Source of the DNA: Ancistrus triradiatus
Taxonomy: Eukaryota; Chordata; Actinopteri; Siluriformes; Loricariidae
Length of the DNA stretch: 64,000 bases
Direction: 5' to 3'
NCBI GenBank assembly: GCA_025084515.1
Contig: JAJAGP010000182.1
Coordinates: 411,530-475,529 of the forward strand
Position numbers and translations under genes: made by a program
The notes under the pieces: model-generated
Told to the model about the DNA's origin: nothing
Databases searched by the model: none
Seen by the model: the letters and a program-made list of their open reading frames with translations, nothing else
In this document: positions 12,401 to 24,400 of the stretch, in pieces
How positions within the stretch are numbered: position 1 is the first letter of the stretch
How the letters are laid out: each line of letters begins with the position of its first letter

Positions 12401-15400
12401 AGTCCAGCCATGAGAGGCAACATGTGGCTGCAGAATGTCCTGCACATATTGCTGAGTTGTTAGTGTCCCTCGTATCACTACTAGGAGTAACTGACTGCTG
12501 TATGTGATGTGACCATCACACCAGCAATTGGGGCAGTGTGTCAATCCACAGCAAAGTCAGGATTGAAGTGCTCACCATGAGTCCTCCATACTGGAAGGCA
12601 ACCATCATTGGATCCAAAACAGAAGTAGTATTGATTGCTAAAGACGATGCGGTGCCAGTCCATACCAGTCCAGGTTTCTCGTTCTTGACTCCACTGCAAA
12701 CAAAGGTGACTGTGACTGGCTGTGAATGGCAGGACATGTGAGGGCACCATCACAACAAATTTCCTCCTGCTAAGCACCTGGAAACGGTCCGGACAGAGTG
12801 TGTGGTGAAGGTGCTACCCGTGTCTGGATGGTGGACAACAAAACTGTGGGAGCTGCTCACTCTTGTCGGCAAGTCAAACGATCCTCTCTGCCGGAGGTCT
12901 GTCTGGTCCACCCAGAGCCTGTTTGCTGTGTGTGTGCCCTCACGGAACCTCTGCTCCCAACACCTCCTAACAGCTAGGTCAGAACGGCCTAGATGGCAGG
13001 CAATTTGTCAAACAGTCCATCCTGCTCCTCTCAGTCCACTGATGCCCCCCCTCTCAAAGTCTTTCGACTGGGCAGAATGTTTGAGTGCATGTAGAGGCAT
13101 GTCTAGCAGTCAGTGATCTCTCACCAAGATGTACACTACCCAAAAGTAGCCTCTGAGAGCCTTTTCATACAGCAGCGGAGGAAGTTCTTTTATGCACATT
13201 TGGGGCAAAACCCAGTGTCTAATCAGACCACCCCTGTAATTATTTAAATATCTGCCTGAGACTAGTAGTTAGATAGTAGGAAATAGTACCTGGCTGGGGT
13301 TGGGAACATCAGGGCAGCTGTCACAAGCGTTTCCCACCCCATCGTTATCACTGTCCACCTGGTCAGGATTTGGAGTCCTCTGGCAGTTATCCAAAATGTT
13401 TGTCACACCTGCTCAGTGGAACAGAATAACCAGAGGATGAGCATCGGAGCATTGTGTGCAGCATCTCTTTAAACGTTCTAAAACCTCAAGTCCTAAAAAT
13501 ATTATGGAAAGACCAGACGGAATCAAAACACATTGAGCAGTAATGCCTTTGTGTTTTTTGGCCCGTGTATCACAAGGTGGCAGTGTTTCTGTTAGGCTGC
13601 TTCGAAATACTTTCCACTGGCCATCATCTCCTGGCTGGGCCTTCTGGTGGAAATTTGGTTTTACCCACAGACACATGACCAGCATCTGAAAGCCCGAGTC
13701 AAATGTCTGGAGCTGTGCCTCCACGAGCCTGCTGTAAACGTCCAGCTCTTCATGGGCTTGCTTTTTACATTTTCGAACTGCAACATAGCAGCGCAGTAGT
13801 GAGAGCATTATCGCTGAGCCACTTCAAAGCTTGCCCTAAGGCACTGCTGTTACCTGGACCCCTATTAAAGAAGCTCTTTCTAAAGTGCTTCTAATTGGTG
13901 CCCTCAAGAATGCTTCTGCTTTCTCTTATAAAATGATCCAGTGCTGGTTTAAAAAACAAAAAAACACATAATTTCCATGTCTGAAAGAAAATGTGCCTAT
14001 CAGGGATGGTGTGGAAAATGTGATGAGGTGTGGAAATGGTTCGTATTTCTAACTTCTCAGCTCACATTTTAAAGTGAGACAATGGCTAAATCTGTAAAGT
14101 CCAAACAGATGGCAGCTGACCATCTGGTTTTGATACAGAGGTTGGTTTTTATATAAGCAGACTAATGCCAAAGTTTGGTCACCCTGGTCGAATTGAATGT
14201 TTTGTTGATTTTCAATGGAAAACTTTCAAATGTCATATTGTTAACATTTTAAGGAACAATTAACAGGTTCTGACATCTGGGCTTCCCCAAACATTTACAC
14301 ATGCCAAATATATATTTTTTAAATACACATTCAAATGTTAATATTTATCATGTTTAATTTTCTTCTGAGTGGGTCCTCGGCTTGTGCAATAGTCTAACCT
14401 GCATTATTATTTAACTTGTAGCATAAGAATGATGATTATTTACATTTACAGCAAATGTAAATAATCATCATTTAGCAGACACCCTTATCCAGAGCGACTT
14501 ACAACTGATACAGTCTTACAATCCAAGCAATTGTGGGTTAAGGGCCTTGCTCAAGGACCCAACAGTGGTAGCTTGGCACAGGTGGGATTTGAACCCTCGA
14601 CCTTCTGATCCAGAGTCCAGTACCTTAACCACTAGGCTACCACAGATTATTATTCTTGTTGCTCGTCTTCTTACATATTAAGCAATAACACTGGACAACA
14701 ACAACTTCTGGGTGCATTTTTCATGGCATCTGGGCTGCTGATCACGGAAATCACCTTCAACTTTTTCCGTCGCATGCTGTTTTGTAGATATAACCTACTT
14801 TTGCGATTATTTTAAGCCTACTAGTATAATGCCCAGTCTCAGTATAATGCCCAGTCTAGGTGCTACGTAGATGTCGTCTTAGGCATGCCTGTACAGGAGT
14901 AATTAGGTTAGACGCTGGTGGACAGGCTCTAAAAGCTGCTCACATTTACATGGTATTCAATAGGCAATAGTATAGTGAGTATAATTAATAATAGGATTTA
15001 CTGCCTTTAGGATGTTTTGATACAGAGGGACTGTCTAGTCAATGTCAAACAAGTTGCATTACTGTTCTGTTACTGTGGTGAGTGTACGCTTAAAGGTCAA
15101 AGACACACCATGACTGCTCTTAGTAAGACAGCCTGTGGAAAATTGGTGACCAAGACAAATGCTGGGTTTATTTCTTGTGCAACATGTGCAGTCAACCTGA
15201 GAGCTTGGCTCAGAGGTACTAGGAAGTCACACGGTAGCCCACTACTGCAGGGATCTGGATCCGAGTCTCTGTGGTTCCTTATGGAAGGCATCACATGTAG
15301 ATGCAATTCACTTGGTCTGAGGGAGGGTCTCGTCTCCTGGGGTTGCAACAGCGACCACTTCCCAGCTCAATAATGGACTGGTGTTTCATCCAGGGCTCGC

Positions 15401-18400
15401 TGTCTTCTCTAACTAGGGAAATTTGGGGTTAAAGCGTGAGATAAGACTGTTTGTTGTTAGAAAATCACCAAAACGTAATTTGATGAGGGGTCTCAACTTT
15501 TTCATAAGACTATGTGTATTGTATAATGGGGGCACCCCTTGTCTGGTCATGTGACAATCTGTAACTGAGCAAACTCACCTCACCAGGGCTCATTAGGTTC
15601 CCTGTTTTGTATCTTGCCTCTTGGAAAAATGAGTTGTGTCAGTCACAGACTAGCACTTCGATTACTAGAGCTGCTCTCTAGTAACAGAGCATGTAGGCCT
15701 TTGCGTCGCTTCTGTTACTGGTGCTGTAGAAGTCTAGATGGCTTGGCTTCTGTTTTGTTAGGGGTAGAATCCTGAGTCTCAGGGCTCCTTAGGGTGGAGC
15801 TGGAGCTATTTCAGTTCAGTGGATTTGTTGGCACCATGGGAGGCTGAACAAGAGGTCCGGTGCAGATCAGGTGAATTGCTCATGGCACGTGAAGCCGACA
15901 GGCGTGCCCACACATTGCAACCATTAGTGATCCAGGACTTTCTGTGCCATGGTCAAGAACGTCTGTTTCCCATTGCATGAAACTACCTCTGAATGTTCTT
16001 TAATAGTTTAAACTAAGCGTGTTTTGCTTTTCATTAAATAATAAAACAGGACTATAACTCATGCAACAAAATGGGAAGTTGTATTCGTTTAGAAAATACA
16101 CCTAGTTTTAATCAGGGATGAAAGTTTTTGCAGAAGACTTCTCAAACATTACCGTCGCCATCCATGTCATCATCACAAGCGTCTCCTAGTCCGTCCTGGT
16201 CTGTGTCACGCTGGTCTGGGTTTTTCACTCTAACACAATTGTCACAGGCGTCGCCGTGGGTGTCGTCATCGCTGTTCTTCTGGTCAATGTTCCTGGTCAA
16301 CCAGCAGTTGTCCTGATAAGTTTAAGGAGTATCAGTTAAATGAATAATGAATGAATAACATTTACAGCATTTAATAGCTGTCCAGGTCCAGAGCACCTTA
16401 TAACTAATACAAGCTTGCAAGCTACAATCCAAGCAATTGAGCGTTAAGGGCACATGCTCAGGGGTCTAACATTGGCAGCTTGGCAATGCTGGGATTTGAG
16501 CCCTCAGCCTTTAGGTCAATAGTCCAGTATCTTAACAGCTGTTCACCACTGCATAAGTACTAACAAGCTTCTGACACCTCTCAGTTGGAATCCTAGCCCA
16601 TTCTTCACGCGAAAAAGCCTCTAGTTCAGTGATGTTTGATGGCTTCCGTGCTGCAACTGCCTTCTTTAAATCCCACCCAAGATTTTCAATCGGGTTTAGA
16701 TCTGGTGACTGAGAAGGCCACTCCAGGACATTCCAGGATCTTTTTCTCAACCAAGCTTTGGTTGACTTGGAGGTGTGCTTAGGATCATTGTCTTGCTGGA
16801 AGGTCCAATGATTGCCAAGGTTTAATTTGTCAGCAGATGGCATCACGTTCCTCTTTAAAATGGCCTGGTATTTCTGAGAATCCATGATGCCAGGTATACT
16901 ATCAAGTCTGCCAGTTCCTGCTGCAGAAAAACAGCTCCACATAATCCATGAGCCACCTCCATGCTTGACTGTGGGGATGGTATTCTTTTGGTCATAAGCC
17001 TGGCCTTTCTCACACCAGACATACCGCTGGTCCATATGTCCAAACAGTTCCAGTTTGGTCTCATCAGTCCATAGAACTGTCTCCCAAAACTCTGTAGCCT
17101 TATCCAAATTCCTCCTGGCATATTCTAGTCAACTTTTGGTGTTCCTTGTGGTTAAGAGTGGAGTGCGTCTTGGAAGTCCTCGTTCATTCAGTGCTCGTCT
17201 TATAGCTGTTACTGAAGCACTTGTTCCAGCCTTCATCAGCTCATCCTGTAGGTGTCTTAGTTGTTGCTAAGGGCACTTGATGAAATTTTGGGCTTTCTTC
17301 CATGGCCAGGCAGGTTTGCAGCTGTTCCATATGTTTTAAACTTCCTTATCCTCCAAACGGTGTCTCTTGGGGATGTTATATTTTTGGGAAATCTTCTTAT
17401 ACCCAAGGCCCTTTAGGTGCGATGAAATAATCTCCTCTCTCAGCTTTTATGGAAGCTCCTTTGTCTTTCCCATGATTGCAACTCACTTTGAACTAATTAA
17501 TTTATATATGAATCACAGCTAAAGCAAATGAAGGATCATTTATAGAGTTCTCAAAGCTTGATACACGGTATCCTGTTTTATCTGACACCAAGATGTTAGC
17601 AGCAGATGCTTTAAGTGCTTTCCTGTAAGTTGCGAGGGATGCAAACTTATGGACAGAACTTGTTTGGACCTTGGATAGAACTTGTTTGTCCAACATATCC
17701 CGCAGATGCTCGTTCAGAGCCTTTTCAGCAGGTATCAATGGAATTTCCACTAGACTTCAATCATAAGTGAACCTAAACACGTTTTTTGTTCTTTTACTTG
17801 TGTTAAAATGAGTTTTGGCCCTAACCCACAGATACAATGGATATATGGAGCATAGGTTGAAAATGTTGATGTTCTCCACTCAGAATAGGGTGAGTTGATT
17901 TTTGCTTGTACCTTATCATTGGGGATGCCATCATTGTCTGCATCCTCATCACAGGAATCACCTTTTCCATCTCTGTCAGCGTCCTCCTGGCCCGAATTAG
18001 GCACGAACATACAGTTGTCCTGGAAGCAGCGTGCATGTCATCACTCATGAGCCTTTTATATAAGGTTTTATGTTTTAGGTTTAACGTGTATGCAGAAAGA
18101 CGTGGCACGTAATCGTTGAGGTGTATGCGAGTTCACCTTTCTGCAGTTTGCATCCTGGCATGGAAGTCTCTTGTCTGGATAGGCATCAATGTCAATGTCC
18201 TTCCCACACAAGTAGCCATCACCAGCCCAGCCGATTTTGCACTGGCAAAGAAAAAGTATTAAATGAATAGTCCAGAATTTTACAACCTAGATGTCACTGG
18301 GGACACTCCAGGTCCACTTACGTGCTACAGACCCAGCCCCCACATCCAAGGAACTGTGCAACTTGAAAGTCCTCTGGTGAGACAGGAACAGGGGGAGACA

Positions 18401-21400
18401 GAACCCGAACTCAAACCTGTCCCAAAACAAAATGTGAAACCTCACCTTGCTGGAGACAGGATACAAACCACTGGATCTCAGTAAGTAGACTCATGGTGCT
18501 GAGCTACCCAGGGTTCCACTGAGTTCCAGTTCTGTTCCTTGGGTCTGTGGTACATGAGTAGACCAGGGGTACCCCCATGACAGTGTGTCTGTCTAATAAA
18601 CAATCAGCCATAACATTAAAACCACCTGCATGATATCGTTCAGGTCCCCCTTGTGCCACCAAGGCTCTGAACCATTGAGGTATATGGCACCAAGTTATTA
18701 GTGGCAGATCCTTTAATACATGTCTGTTAGGTGCCGCGTCAAGACCATAGTACAGTGTGATAATGCCAGTAACTTACCACACAGCTGATACTTCCATCTC
18801 TCTCTACTATACACTCTGCGTTGGCATCGCAGGGGCTGGGCTGGCCATTCCCACACTGCCTGTTACTGGTCTGACTTGCAGGATTATAAGGATCAGGTCC
18901 AGACGGCCTGCAGCCCGTCACTTGGTCACCAGTAAAACCTGGCATACACTGCCCACAGCGGAACGAACCCTACAAGAAATTGAACACTGATTGAAGAACC
19001 ACACGAAAGCTTGTTTACAGGTCGCCAGAAATGTTTGTAGCAGGAATAAATTCACAGGGATCCAAGAAAGCATACCACTGTGTTGTAGCAATAGGAATTA
19101 GAAGTGCAGCCATTGTTATCCGTCCTTTGGCATTCATCAATGTCAGTACAGACCTGATATGAAGAAATGATTCAAGTAAGGCTTTGACATAAACCACAAT
19201 GCAAAAGAAAACTCAATTACTCCCCATATATATATATATATATATACACACTGATTGTGCAAGTTCTCCTACTTGGTCTGTGAGAGCAAGAAATCTTGCT
19301 TGTTTGTGGGTGACCAGATACTTATTTTCCACCATGATTTATTATTAAATTCTTTAATAGTATAGTTCAATGTGATTTCCTGGATTTTTTTTCTCATTGT
19401 GTCTCTCATAGTTGAAGTGTACCTATGATGAAAATTACAGACCTCTCTCATCTTTCTAAGTAGGAGAACTTGCACAATCAGTGGCTGACTAAATACTTTT
19501 TTTGCCCCACTGTATTAGTGTTCCACTAGTTTGGATACCCGGTGGTCCATAACATAAAGAAGTAGTACTTTTATTTTTTCATAATATGGTTGCCATTTGT
19601 ACAGAGTTGTCCTGTAGTATATTACAATGCAACAGGTTGTTTTTTTGCTGAAAAGACATTCCTAAATGATTTGAAATGCCTTCGGTATTATAGGCCCAGT
19701 CTCCTACAGTGTAACATTGATAATTACCCAGAGCTCTAAGGATATACAGTGGGGGCAAAAGGTCTGAGATCACTAGTGAAAATGCTTCTATTTTGTATTT
19801 TTCTCAAAGATGTAGAGTGTTTTTCATTCTGAGTCATATATTCAACGTAATTTGTGTGAACATTGAAAATAATAACCTTTTAATACATTTCAAAATGTAC
19901 TATTGTAATACTATTATGGTATGATCCCCCTCTTTCTGTAATAACAGCATCCACTCCATCTGGAATGGACTCCACAGGTTTATACAAATCTGATGTTCCA
20001 TTTTATCCCAGCATGATTTCACAATATTCCAAAGGACATCTTGTGAAATCTGACCTTTATTTGCAAAAGAACTGACATGGTCAGTTTCATGGTCAGTAAA
20101 TTGTTTACAGATTCAACTTTCCACTCCAATGGAAATATAATGCTTATTATATGATTTGTGATTAAAACATTTGCATTATATCTGAGAAAAGTGCAAAATG
20201 GAAGCATTTTCACTAGTGGTCTCAACCTTTTACTCCTGACTGTATCTAATTAGGGTATAGCAAATACCTCACCTGTTTATTGGCCTGGGCATAATTAATA
20301 CCCACACCCTGCACCGGCTGCCCACTGTACCCTCTGGGGCAACTCTCACACCGAAATCCTGGAGCTGTGTTAATGCACCGCACACCAGGGAAACATGGGT
20401 TCATCTGACACTGCAAACACACAAACGGCATCGCAGATCAGTGTTGGGAAACATTAAGCAAGTGTTTGTTCTTTAAATGTGTGTTTTGGCCTCCATTTGC
20501 TCTCATGGTGAGAGATTACATCAAGACTCCATAAAATCACTTTTACATCCTAATTGGACTAAAACAATAGATTCCTGAATTAAATGCAAATAAACCGAGA
20601 TAAAGTGTTATTACGTTGTTATGTGTAATGGAAAACAATTAGCTTTGTAGTCACTCGCACTCATTAGCACGAAAACTAGCGTTTCCCTTCCCATATGCCT
20701 GTGCATGTGTGCACTGGTAGATTTGTGGATAAATACTAACAGACCAAAGTGTTTGGAACTTTTTAGACACTATAAAAAAAAAATTTTCTACAAAACACAT
20801 CCCAAATGCTAACATTTCTAAGTGAAGACAACCAAAATGGTAATGTGGATATGATTAATGTTACTGTAGAGAGGACACAACAACATGCTTAAAATTAAAA
20901 TGAATAAAATTACCCTAGAAAGGACATAGAAATATGCTAATGTGGCTAGGATTAAAATTACTCTAGAGAGGACATAACAGTATGGTATTGTGGCTATAAT
21001 TAAAGCTATTCTAAAGGGGACACAACAAAATGCTAATGTAGATAGGATTAATGTTACTGTAGAGAGGACAAAACACAATGCTAATGTGGCTAGGATTAAA
21101 GTTACTCAGAGAGGACATGACATAAAATGCTAAAGTGGCTAGGATTAAAGTTACTCAGAGAGGACATAAAATGCTAATGTGGCTAGGATTAAAGTTACTC
21201 TAGAGAGGACATAAGATGCTAATGTGGCTAAAATTATGGTTACTCTAGACAGGGCACAACAAAATGCTAATGTGGCTAGGATTAAAGTTACTCATAGAGG
21301 ACATAAAATGCTAATGTTGTTATAATTATGGTTACTCTAGAGAGGACATAAAATGCTAATGTGGCTAGGATTAAAGTTACTCAGAGAGGACATGACATAA

Positions 21401-24400
21401 AATGCTAATGTGGCTAGGATTAAAGTTACTCAGAGAGGACATGACATAAAATGCTAATGTGGCTATAATTATGGTTACTCTAGAGGAGGACATAAAAATG
21501 CTAATGTGGCTAGGATTAAAGTTACTCAGAGAGGACATGACATAAAATGCTAATGTGGCTAGGATTAAAGTTACTCAGAGAGGACATGACATAAAATGCT
21601 AATGTGGCTAGGATTAAAGTTACTCAGAGAGGACATAACAAAATGCTAATGTGGCTAGGATTAAAAGTTACTCATAGAGGACATAAAAATGCTAATGTTG
21701 GCTATAATTATGGTTACTCTAGACAGGGCATAACAAAATGCTAATGTGGCTAGGATTTGAAGTTACTCATAAAAAACATAAAAAAAATGCTAATGTGGCT
21801 ATAATTATGTTTACTCTAAGAGAGGACATAAAAATGCTAATGTGGCTTATAATTTATGGTTACTCTAGAGGGAGGACATAAAATGCTAATGTGGCTAGGA
21901 TTAAAGTTACTCAAGAGAGGACATAAAATGCTAATGTGGCTATAATTATGGTTACTCTAGACAGGGCATAACAAAATGCTAATGTGGCTAGGATTGAAGG
22001 TGAAGTTACTCATAATAAAAAACATAAAATGCTAATGTGGCTATAATTATGTTTACTCTAGAGAGGACATAAAATGCTAATGTGGCTAGGATTAAAGTTA
22101 CTCAGAGAGGACATAACAAAATGCTAATGTGGCTAGGATTAAAGTTACTCAGAGAGGACATAACAAAATGCTAATGTGGCTAGGATGAAAGTTACTCATA
22201 GAGGACATAAAATGCTAATGTGGCTATAATTATGGTTACTCTAGAGAGGACATAAAATGCTAATGTGGCTAGGATTAAAGTTACTCAGAGAGGATATAAT
22301 AATGCTAATGGATAGGAGTAAAACAACAGTAGCTCCCATATTGAAGACACAACACAATGCTAATATGGCTATAATTAAAAATGAATGTACTTCATAAAAC
22401 ACAGCCCAAATATGCTAAAACGATGGAAAGTCAATATGTTTGCCTTGGTACGCTACAATAATCTTGTGTCCAAAACTGTACAGTTTAAGCCACCAGGGAC
22501 ACCCATCAAGATTATTTTTAAAGGAACACAAAAAGACTACAATGGCTAAGTTTTGGCCTCCTTGTGGAGTTCCAAAAATATGAGTTATGCATTAGTGGAC
22601 ACCTCCCAAAATACTCAGGGTTAGCATGAAACTACTCTGGTTCTAGGAAAAATGCTAAGGTGAATTATACTGAATGATCATTTTAGAAACCAAACCCACA
22701 GTTTCTGTAAAATATTTTGGAGAAAGTTGTTGCGCAGCAGCTCTGTTCTTTTGTAAGGAAAGAATAACAAGCATGACATTTCAGGTAGTTTTCGGAAAGC
22801 ATACAGGGAATCAGTAAGTAATGTACAATCTAAAGTACCTTCTACTTATTTCAGACATGTCTGTTTACAGACTGGAAAGCACAGCTGGTTTGGACAAACA
22901 GGTTTTTATCCGGTTTAGGTCCAGTTCGTTTGCACCAGCTGAGAATATTCTGCAATCTACAAAGAGTCTACAAGAGTGCGGTGTCCCACAAGGTTTAGTT
23001 CTCGGTCCCCTATTGTTCTCAGCCCTTGGGATATGTTGCGCTGTGTTTTAGGTGTTACCTCATCCACGTCCTCACAATGGACTCCGTCACCAGTGTATCC
23101 TACAGGACATGGAGCGCACTCGATGCCAGTTTCTGACTCAGTACACATGCTCTGCTGGAAGCACACTCCTGGAGCACATTTGGCTGGTCCACCCGGGTTC
23201 CTGGTATGTCCATCTGAATCTGAACAGAATGCCTCAGTTAGCCTGTCTGAAGAATTCATTATCCTCATTACAGACTCAGAGGCTGCTGGCTTCAGTGAAT
23301 AAGGCACGTGTTTATATAGCTCTTGCTTGAAGCAGCCTATAGAGAGACTTACCACAAGGTACACACTCCATAAGAATTCTTCTTAGATTGGCAGTCTCCT
23401 GGATCTGTTAGGATAATAATAGCAAATGTGACTTAAATTCTAGAGAGCAAGAACAATATAGCACTGGTTTCTATTCCGTGAGATGTTTATTGCTGTCAAA
23501 TTAAGTATTTTACCAAGAAAATGAAACTAAAGTCAGTGATTGTAGCTACTTGGTAATCAAGTTAAGTTGAACTAATGATATCTTGCTTTTGGGCTACTGA
23601 TTTATCCATATTCAGTAATAGCTACACTGTGGTGTAGTACTGGGTACAAGGTATATTGGAGATATTGGAGCACTAACACTACCAGAGCTTCTTAGCTTGT
23701 TACCCTGTGGTTAATTCTCTGCAAATGACCTGTATCGTACTTCCCCATTAAATCCATTGACGTGGAAACCACAGGATTTTGAAAGCAATGCACACTGCCA
23801 GTTGGATGTTTTAAGGGCCGGATTTTGTGTGGCTATAATTAAAGTTACTCTAGAAAGGACACGATCAAAATGCTAATGTGGCTAGGATTTAATAGGATCA
23901 TAAAGCAATGCACACTGCATGTTGGATGTTTTTGAGGCCAAATTTCCATGTTCATAATCATCTTTCCAACTGTCTTGGATCCAATCCCATTACTTACCCT
24001 TCTTGTCCTGTACTTAGCTATACTATTATATAACAATTCGTACCTGCTGGTCCATTTTCCCCTTTAGCTCTTGAATCATCCGTACAAGTTCAAGCATAGG
24101 ACCCGATTCCAGCTTTGATGTGAGACCTGTTGGAATCACAGGTCTTTAGTAATGCTTTCATCCATGCTAACACCTCAGTTACTAATGGTTATGATGGTAG
24201 AAGCTTCTCACCCAGTAACTGCATTGATTCACTGTGCTGAATAGTGCAGTCTTGGAGCTCAAGAACACTCTCAACAGACTCACCAAGCACTAGCTTCAGG
24301 TCTGATACACTGTCCTGAAACAAAGGTGTTGATTTTGAAATGGTTGGGAATAAAGTACTTTTATGTTAAAACGAATAGGCACTAATCAAATGGGCACCTG

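Noticed and set aside
17502..17750. 82-codon minus ORF as an extra thbs4 exon
   Set aside because: No similarity to thrombospondins, and exons 12 and 13 already join in phase without it.
20815..22375. CRISPR-like regular repeats
   Set aside because: The ~45-bp units are directly adjacent with no unique spacers; this is a minisatellite in a vertebrate intron.
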